DNA of 64,000 bases from Kitasatospora sp. DSM 101779 (GCF_025655475.1 NZ_JAHTIK010000001.1:1336180-1400179), one strand, 5' to 3'; numbered from the stretch's first letter, positions 50,955-59,572 are shown. The notes: generated from the letters alone by a model not told the origin. Numbers and translations: made by a program.

Positions 50955-50966
50955 TCAAGCGGTTCA
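50955..50966. promoter_or_regulatory. Second, imperfect LacI-type operator
   Basis: TCAAGCGGTTCA (10 of 12 to the upstream palindrome on its complement) sits inside a 20-bp imperfect dyad CGGCT-N10-AGCCG at the end of the small secreted-protein gene and 66 bp from the first operator. It may be an auxiliary site for looping. Confidence 0.35.
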
Positions 50967-51230
50967 GCCGTTGATGGGCCGGGGGTCGTTGACGATGGTC
51001 CCGCCGGTACAGGGGTCGGCGGTGCCGCCGGTCCAGGCCGCGCCGACGGGGACGACGGCGAGTTCCTGGAGGCAGACCGCGGCGGCGGTGAGGTTCCAGT
51101 CGTTGGCGGCGTTGATCGCCCCGACCAGGCTGTCGGCGGGGTCGGCGGCTGCGGGGGCGGCCGGTGCGAGGACGGCCGCCGGGGCGAGGAGGGCGGCGGT
51201 GAGCGCCGCGGAGGTGAAGGTCTTCTTCAT
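50964..51230 (-). CDS. Small secreted protein
   Basis: 88 residues. A classical Sec signal peptide (MKKTFTSAALTAALLAPAAV, hydrophobic to about residue 22) ends at a likely cleavage site after APAAA. The mature part is about 60 residues (DPADSLVGAINAANDWNLTA) with two cysteines (AVCLQEL and DPCTGG) that could form one disulphide. It has two NG/ND-containing turns and a VNDPRPING end. No family was recognised. It lies directly upstream of the LacI gene on the same strand and may be part of its target set. Confidence 0.65.
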   Translation of the reverse strand: MKKTFTSAALTAALLAPAAVLAPAAPAAADPADSLVGAINAANDWNLTAAAVCLQELAVVPVGAAWTGGTADPCTGGTIVNDPRPING

Positions 51231-51349
51231 GCCCGGCCCAACGGCCGGCGGGCGCCGCGGTCACCGGCGGCGGGTTCCGGTCGCCCGGTCGGCGGGCGGC
51301 GGTGGTCCGTTCGGACCGCTGCGCTGCAGACGGTCGACGGGCGGAGGGC

Positions 51350-51385
51350 TGTGCGGGATGCGCGGGATGCGCGGGATGCACGCGA
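51350..51385. repeat. 9-bp tandem repeat next to the GH16-like gene
   Basis: Four units TGTGCGGGA, TGCGCGGGA, TGCGCGGGA and TGCACGCGA lie directly after the GH16-like stop (51386 on the minus strand). A GGTCCG-TT-CGGACC hairpin precedes them at about 51304-51318 and may serve as the terminator. Confidence 0.75.
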
Positions 51386-52036
51386 TCAGCGTTCGACGAC
51401 CAGGCTGTGGCAGGTCCAGCTGAACCGGGACGGGCCGCCCGCGGGCGGGCGCGGGTGGTAGGTGCCGTCGGAGACGGAGAGGTTGACGATCAGATGGGCG
51501 TGCCAGGCGGAGCCGACGCCCCGGTGGTCGGAGTGGACGGCGACACCGTTGGCGTACCAGTCGACGGAGGTGCGGCCGAAGACGGTGCGGAGCTCCACGG
51601 TGGCGCCGGGGGCTATGCCGGCCGCGCCGCCGTGCCAGTAGCGGTAGCCGCCGCGGACGTGGTTGGAGACCTCCAGCAGGTCGGGGTTGTCGGGGTGGTA
51701 CTCGAAGACGTCGATCTCGTTGCCGCCGTCCCGCCAGGTCCAGATGGCGGGCCAGGCACCGAGGGCGGTGGGGAGGGTGACCCGGGCGAGCATGACGTCG
51801 CCGGGCAGCAGCTGGAAGCCGTCCGGGCTGCCCTCGGTGGTGAGCAGGTTGCAGTTCCACAGGTCGCTGCCGGGCCGCCGGGTGGCGGCGAAGACCCCGC
51901 CGGGGCAGTAGGCGGGGACGAGGTGGTCGAGCTTGTGGTCGCTCCTGTTGGTGGGCCCCATCCGGGGGTAGGCGCTGCTGCGCCCCGCCACCCACTGCCG
52001 TGCCGACGTGAAGTCCGCGCTGAAGACCGTTGCCAT
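51386..52036 (-). CDS. GH16-like glycoside hydrolase without signal peptide
   Basis: 216 residues with GGGAGG before ATG 52036. It has a concanavalin-type jelly-roll pattern and the GH16 catalytic signature NEIDVFEYHPDN (E-I-D-x-x-E) near residue 107. Aromatic sugar-site residues lie in GAWPAIWTWRDGG and YRYWHGGAAG, and a VDWYANGVAVHSDH strand follows. Other GH16 enzymes are secreted beta-glucanases or carrageenase-like enzymes, but this one lacks an export signal and any binding domain. It may be released by lysis, use a non-classical route or act inside the cell. It lies 80 bp downstream of a MarR gene. Confidence 0.78.
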   Translation of the reverse strand: MATVFSADFTSARQWVAGRSSAYPRMGPTNRSDHKLDHLVPAYCPGGVFAATRRPGSDLWNCNLLTTEGSPDGFQLLPGDVMLARVTLPTALGAWPAIWTWRDGGNEIDVFEYHPDNPDLLEVSNHVRGGYRYWHGGAAGIAPGATVELRTVFGRTSVDWYANGVAVHSDHRGVGSAWHAHLIVNLSVSDGTYHPRPPAGGPSRFSWTCHSLVVER

Positions 52037-52116
52037 CGCCGCCTCCCGGTTGCCGGTCCGCCGCGTTTTGGGCGAACGCCGTCAATCACTGGGAGTGCAT
52101 TACCCGTTACGGTTCG

Positions 52117-52713
52117 TCATATGCGAATCGGAGGTTCCGAATCCGGACCGGCCTGCGCCCCGCCGCGGCCCGGTCCGCCCTGCGCGCCCCCGCCGTGGGC
52201 CGTTCCGTCCGACGCGTCCTCGCGGCGGCTGCGGCGCAGCCCCTCGAGGCCGGTGGTCATCCGGCCGAGGAAGCGCGCCACGGTACGCAGCTCGTCCGGG
52301 CTGAACTCGGCTGCGACAGCATCGGTGCAGGCGGCGACCGGGGCGAACCAGGCGGCGGCCATCCGGCTCGCCCCGGGGTTGTAGTGCACCTGGACCTGGC
52401 GGCGGTCGGCGGCGTCGCGGCTTCGGCGGATGTGGCCGGCGCGCTCCAGCCGGTCGAGGACGGCGGTCACCGCCCCGGAGGTGAGGGCGAGCTCCTCGCG
52501 CAGCCGGCTCGGGGTGACGGGGCCGGGGGCGGCGCCGGTGGAGCCGCGCATGATCGCGAGCAGCGCCTGGACGTCGGTGGCGTGCAGGCCCTGCGCGGCG
52601 GCGAAGTCGTGGCCGAGCAGGTTCATCTCGGAGGCGAGCCCTTGCAGGAGGTTGCCGAAGGCCTTGCTGTCGGGCGGCCGGGGCGCCTCGGCGCTCGGCT
52701 CCTGGTCGGACAA
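52117..52713 (-). CDS. MarR-family regulator (adjacent to MMPL transporter)
   Basis: 198 residues from TTG 52713 with AGAGGTGA upstream. Winged helix core: LHATDVQALLAIMRGSTGAA, the recognition part TPSRLREELALTSGAVTAVL, and the wing SRDAADRRQVQVHYNPG. A 40-residue Gly/Arg-rich C-terminal tail (GGGAQGGPGRGGAQAG) is unusual for MarR proteins. It is divergent from an MMPL transporter gene, so it probably represses that gene and releases on binding a substrate or toxin of the pump. Confidence 0.88.
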   Translation of the reverse strand: MSDQEPSAEAPRPPDSKAFGNLLQGLASEMNLLGHDFAAAQGLHATDVQALLAIMRGSTGAAPGPVTPSRLREELALTSGAVTAVLDRLERAGHIRRSRDAADRRQVQVHYNPGASRMAAAWFAPVAACTDAVAAEFSPDELRTVARFLGRMTTGLEGLRRSRREDASDGTAHGGGAQGGPGRGGAQAGPDSEPPIRI

Positions 52714-53023
52714 AGGTCACCTCTCGTTCGGTCGGCAGCCGGCGGACGGACCGCTCCGGCCCGGGCGGCCACCAGCCTAGGGGGTGGCCTGCGGATCGCG
52801 CCGAGCCCACGCGCCCCGGAGACGGTCCGCGACCGGGAGGCACCTCCGCGCACCCACGGGAGCCGCATCCACCGGCCCCGCTCCCCCGTGCCGACCCGAT
52901 CCGGCCGGCGCCCCACGGGGCGCGCCATCTCGTGCGATTATCTCAATGGTCAAGTCTTTCGATGATTGAGATATCATCGCGCCGACCGTCGACCGATCCG
53001 TCGACCCACCCGGAGGACCCGCC
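52714..53023. other. Divergent intergenic region MarR/MMPL
   Basis: 310 bp. The first 200 bp are GC-rich with nothing recognised. The last 90 bp are AT-richer and hold the operator/promoter at 52939-52977. Confidence 0.5.
52939..52977 (+). promoter_or_regulatory. Probable MarR operator and MMPL gene promoter
   Basis: An inverted repeat TCTCAATggTC-N9-GAtgATTGAGA (52941-52971) has 11-bp arms with two mismatches. TATCAT (52972-52977) directly after it is a reasonable -10, so repressor binding would block RNA polymerase. It lies 47 bp before GTG 53024, in one of the few AT-rich patches of the region. Confidence 0.55.
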
Positions 53024-55129
53024 GTGCCACCTCGCCGTATCCGGTTCCTGATCCCGCTGGCTCTTGTCCTCGCCTGGCTCGCCCTGGGCGGCGCCTTCGG
53101 CTCCTTCGCGGGCCGGCTCACCGAGGTCTCCACCAACGACCGGGCCGCCTTCCTGCCGCAGAGCGCCGAGTCCACCCGGGTCGCCGCCCTGGAGAAGGGC
53201 TTCCAGGCCCAGGGCAGCCTCCCGGTGATCGTGGTCTGGGAGGCCCGCAAGGGTTCCGTCACAGCCGAGCAGCGCACCGCAGCCGACCGCGCGCTGCGGG
53301 CCGCCGCCACGGTGCCGGGCGCGACCGGCCAGGTCTCCCCCGCACTGCCCTCGCAGGACGGGCGCGCCCTGCAGGGGGTGGTGGCGCTCCGCTCCGACCT
53401 CGGCCGGCAGACCGTGGACAGCGTCGACGCCGTCCGCGACCGGGTCGCTCCGGTGCCGGGCACCACCGTCGCCCTGGCCGGCCCCGCCGCGATCGCGGCC
53501 GACCTCGGCGGCGCCTTCGCCGGCATCGACGGCCTGCTGCTGGGCGTGGCCCTCGGCGTGGTGCTGGTGATCCTGCTCGCTGTCTACCGCAGCGTGCTGC
53601 TGCCGCTGCTGGTGATCGTCGGCGCGGTCTTCGCACTCGGCGTCGCCTGCGCCCTGGTGTACGTGCTGGCCCAGCACGGCGTCGTCCGGGTGGACGGCCA
53701 GATCCAGGGCCTGCTGTCGATTCTGGTGATCGGCGCGGCGACCGACTACGCGCTGCTGCTGTCCGCCCGATTCCGCGAGGAACTCCCGCTGCACGCCGAC
53801 CGGTTCGCGGCGATGCGGACGGCCTGGCGGCGCTCCGCCGAGCCGATCGTCGCCTCCGGTCTGACCGTCGCACTGGGCCTGCTGGTGCTGCTGCTCTCCG
53901 ACCTGACGAACAACCGGGCGCTCGGCCCGGTCGGCGCGATCGGGATCGTCTGCGCGGTGGTGTCCGCGCTGACCTTCCTGCCGGCCGCGCTGGTGCTCTG
54001 CGGTCGCGCGGCCTACTGGCCGGCCCGCCCGCCGGCGGACGGCAGCGCCCCGGCGCACGGCGTCTGGCGGCGGGTGTCCGCCCTGGTCGGGCGGCGGCCC
54101 CGGGCCGTCTGGGCCTCCGCCCTGGCCGCGCTGGTGGCCTGCGCGGCCTTCGCACCGGCGCTGGACTCCCGCGGCGTCGCCCAGACCGACCTGTTCGTCA
54201 AGGAGCAGCCCAGCGTGATCGCGCAGCGGGTGCTGTCGGCGCACTTCCCCGGCGGCTCCGGCAACCCCGCGGTGATCGTCGCCAGGGCCGACCGGGCGGA
54301 CGCGGTCGCGGCCGCCGCCCGCGCGGTGCCCGGGGTCAGCGCGGTCGCCGCGTACACCGGCGGCGCGCCGGGCGGCCCGGCCGAGGAGGTCGACGGCCTC
54401 GTCCGGCTGGACGCCACGCTCGCCGACCCCGCGGACGGCGACGCCGCGGTCGCCACCGTGCTGCGGCTGCGCACCGCGGTGCACGCGGTGGACGGCGCCG
54501 ACGCCCTGGTCGGCGGCTACACCGCCCAGCAGGAGGACACCCGGGCGACGGCCTCCCGGGACCGCACGGTGATCGTCCCGGTGGTGCTGGTCTGCATCCT
54601 GCTGATCCTGATCGCGCTGCTGCGGTCGCTGGTGGCGCCGCTGCTGCTGGCGGCGACCGTCGCGCTCTCCTACCTGGCCGTGCTCGGCGTCTCGGCCGTC
54701 GTCTTCCCACACGTCTTCGGCTTCCCCGCCACCGACCCGTCCGTCCCGCTGTACGGGTACGTCTTCCTGGTGGCCCTGGGCGTGGACTACAACATCTTCC
54801 TGATGACCCGCGCCCGCGAGGAGTCGCTGCGGCACGGCACCCGGGAGGGCGTGCTGCGGGCGCTCACCGCGACCGGCGGGGTGATCACCTCGGCCGGTGT
54901 GGTGCTGGCCGCGACCTTCGCCGCGCTCGGGGTGATCCCGCTGGCGTTCCTGGTGCAGATCGCGTTCATCGTCGCCTTCGGCGTCCTGCTGGACACCCTG
55001 CTGGTCCGCTCGCTGCTCGTCCCGGCCCTCGTCCACGACCTCGGACCACGCGCCTGGTGGCCGGCCCGGATCGACCCGGCGGACACCCCGGCCGAGCCGG
55101 TCGGCGAGCAGGTGCCGGCGGCCCGCTGA
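53024..55129 (+). CDS. MMPL-family (RND-type) transporter
   Basis: 701 residues from GTG 53024 with GGAGG 7 bases upstream. There are two MMPL repeats of one plus five helices: first helix FLIPLALVLAWLALGGAFG, large extracytoplasmic loops at about 40-170 and 370-510, and RND motifs such as GAATDYALLLSARFREEL and VALGVDYNIFLMTRAREESL (both with the Asp-Tyr proton-relay pair). The length is the usual 700-730. It exports lipids, siderophores or drugs. The MarR repressor next door suggests an inducible efflux role. Confidence 0.92.
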   Translation: MPPRRIRFLIPLALVLAWLALGGAFGSFAGRLTEVSTNDRAAFLPQSAESTRVAALEKGFQAQGSLPVIVVWEARKGSVTAEQRTAADRALRAAATVPGATGQVSPALPSQDGRALQGVVALRSDLGRQTVDSVDAVRDRVAPVPGTTVALAGPAAIAADLGGAFAGIDGLLLGVALGVVLVILLAVYRSVLLPLLVIVGAVFALGVACALVYVLAQHGVVRVDGQIQGLLSILVIGAATDYALLLSARFREELPLHADRFAAMRTAWRRSAEPIVASGLTVALGLLVLLLSDLTNNRALGPVGAIGIVCAVVSALTFLPAALVLCGRAAYWPARPPADGSAPAHGVWRRVSALVGRRPRAVWASALAALVACAAFAPALDSRGVAQTDLFVKEQPSVIAQRVLSAHFPGGSGNPAVIVARADRADAVAAAARAVPGVSAVAAYTGGAPGGPAEEVDGLVRLDATLADPADGDAAVATVLRLRTAVHAVDGADALVGGYTAQQEDTRATASRDRTVIVPVVLVCILLILIALLRSLVAPLLLAATVALSYLAVLGVSAVVFPHVFGFPATDPSVPLYGYVFLVALGVDYNIFLMTRAREESLRHGTREGVLRALTATGGVITSAGVVLAATFAALGVIPLAFLVQIAFIVAFGVLLDTLLVRSLLVPALVHDLGPRAWWPARIDPADTPAEPVGEQVPAAR

Positions 55130-55325
55130 CCAGCGACGCCGCCCCACTGTCCAAGCCGGGCGGGCGGGCGTACGGTGGCCACACGGCACTGTGCGCACGC
55201 CCGCCCGGCTGCGACCGCCGACCCGCGCTCCCCCGGCCCCGCGCCCCCGCACCTGTGCACCCTCTCTTGCCCGGTCCTCCCCCGCCCTGACGCCCGGCGG
55301 CGGACCGCACCGCTGGAGGCCGACC

Positions 55326-56834
55326 ATGGCCGACGCCAAGGCGTTCCTGAACACGCCCCGGCTGCTCCGCGCCCGCCGGACGGTCGCGGCCCGGGTGCAC
55401 GACTGGGAGGAGGTCTACCAGCGGCGCGCGCTGCTCCCGATCATCAGCGACCAGGCGGCCCGCTGCATGGACTGCGGCCTGCCGTTCTGCCACCAGGCCT
55501 GCCCGCTGGGCAACCTCGTCCCGGAGTGGAACCGGCTGGTCTCCGAGGACGACTGGAGCGACGCCGTGGAACGGCTGGGCGCCACCAACAACTTCCCCGA
55601 ATTCACCGGCCGGCTCTGCCCGGCGCCCTGCGAGAGCGCCTGCGTGCTGGCCATCAACGCCGACGCGGTGACCATCAAGAACGTCGAACTCGCCATCGCC
55701 GACCACGCCTGGGAACACGGACTGGAACCGCCGCGGCCGCCGGAGCGCCGCACCGGGCGCACCGTCGCGGTGGTCGGCTCCGGCCCCGCCGGGCTGGCCG
55801 CCGCCCAGCAGCTCACCCGGGCCGGCCACACCGTCACCGTCTACGAGCGCACCGACCGGGTCGGCGGGCTGCTGCGCTACGGCATCCCGGACTTCCGGCT
55901 GGAGAAGCACCGACTGGACCGCAGGATCGACCAACTCCGCGCCGAGGGAACGCGGTTCCGCACCGGCGTGGCCGTCGGCCGGGACCTGCCGGCGGACGAG
56001 CTGCGGGCCGGCTGCGACGCGGTCGTGATCGCCATCGGCGCCACCGCCTGGCGCGAACTCCCGGTGCCGGGCCGGGAGTCCTCCGGAGTCCACCAGGCCA
56101 TGGAGTACCTGCCGCTGGCCAACCGGGTGGTGGCGGGCGACCTCGACCGCTCCCCGGTCAGCGCGCAGGGCCGGCACGTGGTGGTGATCGGCGGCGGTGA
56201 CACCGCAGCCGACTGCATCGGCACCGCGCTGCGCCAGGAGGCCTTGGACGTACGGCAGTTGGACATCCATCCGCGACCGCCGGAGGACCGCCCGGAGGCG
56301 CAGCCCTGGCCGGTCCACCCCAAGGTCCACCGGGCCACCACCTCGCACGAGGAGGCGGCCGAACTCCGCCCGCCGGACCTGCCCGACCCCGACATCCGGG
56401 CCTACGCCTCGGCCACCGTCCGCTTCGACGCCGACGCCGGCGGACACGTCTCGGCCGTACGCTTCGCGGATGCCGAAGCGGGCAGCCGGGCGCCGGTGCC
56501 CGGCACCGAGCACATGCTCCCCGCCGACCTGGTGCTGCTCGCCCTCGGCTTCGCCGGCCCCGAACACGCCGGCCTGGCAGACCAGTTGGGCCTCGGTCTG
56601 GACACCCGCGGCAACCTGGCCCGGGACGACCGGTTCGCCGCGGGGCCGGACGGTGTCTTCGTCGCGGGCGACGCCGGCCGCGGCCAGTCCCTGGTCGTCT
56701 GGGCCATCGCCGAGGGCCGCGCGGCCGCCGCCGCCGTCCACCGCTACCTCACCGGCCACGACGAACTGCCCTCCCCCATCACCCCCGCCGACCACGCCAT
56801 CACCCCCGAGGACGTCCCCCCGCTCCCCGCCTGA
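55326..56834 (+). CDS. gltD: Glutamate synthase small-subunit-like protein (GltD)
   Basis: 502 residues with CTGGAGG before ATG 55326. The N-terminal [4Fe-4S] region has CMDCGLPFCHQACPLGNLVP and LCPAPCESACVL. The FAD motif is VVGSGPAGLAAAQQLTRAG near residue 145, followed by VGGLLRYGIPDFRLEKH, and the NAD(P) motif is VVIGGGDTAADC near residue 285. This matches the beta subunit of glutamate synthase, which passes electrons from NAD(P)H to the large subunit. No gltB lies next to it in the window, so it may partner in trans or serve another oxidoreductase. Confidence 0.9.
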   Translation: MADAKAFLNTPRLLRARRTVAARVHDWEEVYQRRALLPIISDQAARCMDCGLPFCHQACPLGNLVPEWNRLVSEDDWSDAVERLGATNNFPEFTGRLCPAPCESACVLAINADAVTIKNVELAIADHAWEHGLEPPRPPERRTGRTVAVVGSGPAGLAAAQQLTRAGHTVTVYERTDRVGGLLRYGIPDFRLEKHRLDRRIDQLRAEGTRFRTGVAVGRDLPADELRAGCDAVVIAIGATAWRELPVPGRESSGVHQAMEYLPLANRVVAGDLDRSPVSAQGRHVVVIGGGDTAADCIGTALRQEALDVRQLDIHPRPPEDRPEAQPWPVHPKVHRATTSHEEAAELRPPDLPDPDIRAYASATVRFDADAGGHVSAVRFADAEAGSRAPVPGTEHMLPADLVLLALGFAGPEHAGLADQLGLGLDTRGNLARDDRFAAGPDGVFVAGDAGRGQSLVVWAIAEGRAAAAAVHRYLTGHDELPSPITPADHAITPEDVPPLPA

Positions 56835-56879
56835 CCACCAACGGCTCACGCGGTCAGCAACCAGGGCCAGCAACCACCA

Positions 56880-57120
56880 GGGGGCGCATGGGCGTGTCTT
56901 CCGGCCGCAGGCCGGGGGGAACGGCGCAGTCCGGAAGTGGTGCCGCTGACGAAATCCGGTTCACCCCCGGTCCGCACGGTGGCCCACATCCGAATCGCGC
57001 AGTTCCCCGCGCCCCTGTGAGGCATCCTCGCGCCGTGACGACACCCCCTGGCAGCGCGTCGGCGCACCTCCCGGCCGAAGGGCCGGGGAGAACTCTGCAC
57101 TTCGGATGCGGCCTGCCGTA
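56880..57120. repeat. Dispersed intergenic repeat, copy 3 (partly inverted)
   Basis: The 290-bp gap between gltD and the LysR gene has CGCGCAGTTCCCCGCGCCCC (56997-57016), GGCCGGGGGGAACGGCGCAG-type blocks near 56915-56935, and GCACCTCCCGGCC (57064-57076), the inverted form of the 18-mer in copies 1 and 2. No ORF is supported here. Confidence 0.55.
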
Positions 57121-57124
57121 CGGC

Positions 57125-58015
57125 TCACCGCCCCTCGCCGGCCAGCAGGTCGCGGATGCAGCCCCGCAGCCAGGCGTGCGCCGGGTCGGCGTCGTGCCGG
57201 GGGTGCCAGGCCAGGCCGAAGGGCAGGGCGGGGAGGTCGAGCGGGATCTCCACGGCGGCCAGGCCGAGCGCCTCGGCGAGGCCGCGGCTGCGAGCGGTGG
57301 TGAGGCCGACCAGGTCGGTGCTCCGGAGCACGAACAGCGCCGCCGGGTAGGTCGCCACGGTGCCCACCACCGTACGGCGGAGGCCGAGTTCGGCGAGGGC
57401 GGTGTCGATCGGGCCGTGCGGGCGGCCGCGCCGGGAGACGCCGAGGTGCCGGCCGGCCGCGAACCGCTCGGGGGTCAACGGCCCGTCCAGCAGCGGGTGT
57501 CCGGGCCGGACGACGGCCAGCATCCGGTCCTCGTAGAGCTGTTCCACCCGGACCTCGGGTGCGGTGGTGTCGATCACCCCGACCTCCAGGTCCGCGGTGC
57601 CCTCGCGCAGTGCGGGCGCGTCCACATGGCTCTCGCCGAGGAACCGCAGCCGTACGCCGGGGGCCTCCGCCGCGGTGCGGACGAACAGCGCGGCCGCGTG
57701 GGCGGCGGCGAAGGCGTCGTGCGCGAGCACGGTGAACGTCCGGTCCAGGGTGCGCAGATCGACCTGCCCGGCGGCGCTGAACAGTCCGCGGGCACGCTCG
57801 ACCACCGCCCGGACCTCGGCGTGGATGGCCAGCGCGTGCGGGGTCGGCACCATCGACCGGCCGGCCCGGACGAGCACCGGGTCGCCGAGGGCCTTGCGGA
57901 TCCGGCCCAGGGTGCGGCTCGTCGCAGGCTCCGACAGGTGCAGCCGGGCGGCCGCCCCCGCGACGCTGCGCTCCTCCAGCAGGACGTCCAGCGCCACCAG
58001 CAGGTTGAGGTCCAT
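57125..58015 (-). CDS. LysR-family transcriptional regulator
   Basis: 296 residues from ATG 58015, chosen because the family normally begins at this MDLNLLVALDVLLEERS helix; ATG 58036 and 58072 are longer alternatives. The helix-turn-helix follows (VAGAAARLHLSEPATSRTLG, RIRKALGDPVLVRAGR), then the hinge and a periplasmic-binding-type effector domain (TFTVLAHDAFAAAHA, DLEVGVIDTTAPEVRVEQLY, VRPGHPLLDGPLTPERFAAG). It resembles NodD/SyrM-like members. It is divergent from the MFS gene and probably controls it. Confidence 0.9.
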   Translation of the reverse strand: MDLNLLVALDVLLEERSVAGAAARLHLSEPATSRTLGRIRKALGDPVLVRAGRSMVPTPHALAIHAEVRAVVERARGLFSAAGQVDLRTLDRTFTVLAHDAFAAAHAAALFVRTAAEAPGVRLRFLGESHVDAPALREGTADLEVGVIDTTAPEVRVEQLYEDRMLAVVRPGHPLLDGPLTPERFAAGRHLGVSRRGRPHGPIDTALAELGLRRTVVGTVATYPAALFVLRSTDLVGLTTARSRGLAEALGLAAVEIPLDLPALPFGLAWHPRHDADPAHAWLRGCIRDLLAGEGR

Positions 58016-58043
58016 TCCGGATTGCACTGCACGCATTCCTCTC

Positions 58044-58073
58044 TTGCGAAACATGCACTGGAAGCAATCCAAT
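58044..58073 (+). promoter_or_regulatory. Candidate promoter of the MFS gene, LysR region
   Basis: TTGCGA (58044-58049) and TCCAAT (58068-58073) are spaced by 18 bp, putting transcription start near 58080. The surrounding ATTGCA...GCAAT elements (58021-58068) are possible LysR contacts. The hexamers match only four of six positions each. Confidence 0.35.
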
Positions 58074-58132
58074 CATCGGCCTAGCGTGGACGGGAACCCA
58101 GACGCCTCTGCTCCCGAAGGAGCCCGTCCGCC

Positions 58133-59572
58133 ATGTCCGGAAACGCCCCGCCGCCCCTCCGCCGGTCCACCCTGTTCGCGATGTGCGCCTGCGTGCTCGT
58201 CGCACAGAGCATGGTCGCCGCGATCAACCTGATGATTCCCCAGCTCGCGGCCTCCGCCCTGCACCCCTCCCCCGGCGCCCTGCTGTGGACGGTCGACGCC
58301 TACGTCATCGTCTTCGCCGGGCTGCTCATCCCGGCCGGCGCCTGCGGCGACCGCTGGGGACGCCGGCGGGCGCTGCTCGCCGGCCTCGCGCTGTTCGCCG
58401 GCGGCGCCTGCCTGAGCGCCGCGGGCGGCCCGCTCGGCTCGGTGGCCGCGCTGATCGCCGGCCGCGCGGTCTCCGGCGCCGGCGCCGCACTCGTCATGCC
58501 GGCCACCATGGCAGTGCTCGTCCACCTGGCCGGCCCGGAGCGCCGCGTCCAGGCCCTCGCCTCCTGGACCCTCGCGGTCGGGCTCGGCGGCCTGGCCGGC
58601 AACGTCGGCGGCGGCCTGACCGCCCAGTACCTGCCCTGGCAGGCGCTGTTCTGGGCGATGGTGCCGCTGTCCGCGCTGCTCGCGGCGGCCGTCCTGCGCA
58701 CCGTACCGGAGCTGCCGCGGCACGCCGCCACCCCCGATCCGGCCGGCTCGGCCCTGCTCATCGCCGGCACCGCCGCCGTGCTGTACGGCATCATCGAGGG
58801 CCCCTCGCACGGCTGGTTCTCGGTGCCCGTGCTCGCCGGATTCGCAGCCGGCGCCGCACTGTTGGCGACCTTCACCTGGTACGGCCTGGCGGCGCGCCGG
58901 CCGCTGGTCGACCCGCGGGTGTTCCGTTCGCGGCGGCTGCGGGCCGCGGTGCTGGGCACGGCGGCCTCGTTCTTCGGCCTGTTCGCGCTGTTCTTCGTCA
59001 ACTCGCAGTTCCTGCAGTACGCCAAGGGCTACTCGCCGGCCCGCACCGGTTTCGCCATCGTCCCGCTGACCGTGGGCATGGCGCTGGTGCCGCGGTTCGC
59101 CGGCCGCCTGCAGGCCCGGCACGGGGTGCGGTGGGTGGCCGGCGGCGGACTGGCACTGATCGGGGCCGGGCTGCTCGGTGTCTCCACAGCCGGCCCCGAC
59201 ACCCCGTACCCGCTGTACGCGCTGTGGCTGCTGCTGCTCTCGGCCGGAATGGGCCTGTCCGCCCCCGGTCTCACCCACGCGGTGGTGTCCGAACTGCCGC
59301 CCGCGCAGGCCGGGCTGGGCGCCGGACTGAACACCGCGGCCCGCGAGCTCGGGGCAGCGCTCGGCGTCGCCGTGGTCGGGACGGTGCTCGCCTCCCGTGC
59401 CGGCGGCGCGGGCCACGGCCCGGCGGAGTTCACCGCGGGCATGGCCACCGGACTGCGGGTGGTCGCCGTCCCCGTCCTGCTGGCCGCCGTCGCCGTCCTC
59501 GCCGGCCTGCGCGATCGGCCGGCCGCCGACCGGCCCGCACCCGCGCCGGAACCCGCCGCCGAGACGGCCTGA
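58133..59572 (+). CDS. MFS transporter, DHA2 (14-helix) drug-efflux type
   Basis: 479 residues; AAGGAG lies about 11 bases before ATG 58133. The first half shows LWTVDAYVIVFAGLLIPAGA and CGDRWGRRRALLAGLALFAG, and motif C is in GLAGNVGGGLTAQYLPWQAL. The second half has GLNTAARELGAALGVAVVGT, characteristic of DHA2 exporters related to QacA and actinorhodin exporters. LDPRVFRSRRLRA-like sequence (LVDPRVFRSRRLRAAVLG) marks the central loop. It probably exports a drug-like compound under control of the divergent LysR protein. Confidence 0.92.
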   Translation: MSGNAPPPLRRSTLFAMCACVLVAQSMVAAINLMIPQLAASALHPSPGALLWTVDAYVIVFAGLLIPAGACGDRWGRRRALLAGLALFAGGACLSAAGGPLGSVAALIAGRAVSGAGAALVMPATMAVLVHLAGPERRVQALASWTLAVGLGGLAGNVGGGLTAQYLPWQALFWAMVPLSALLAAAVLRTVPELPRHAATPDPAGSALLIAGTAAVLYGIIEGPSHGWFSVPVLAGFAAGAALLATFTWYGLAARRPLVDPRVFRSRRLRAAVLGTAASFFGLFALFFVNSQFLQYAKGYSPARTGFAIVPLTVGMALVPRFAGRLQARHGVRWVAGGGLALIGAGLLGVSTAGPDTPYPLYALWLLLLSAGMGLSAPGLTHAVVSELPPAQAGLGAGLNTAARELGAALGVAVVGTVLASRAGGAGHGPAEFTAGMATGLRVVAVPVLLAAVAVLAGLRDRPAADRPAPAPEPAAETA

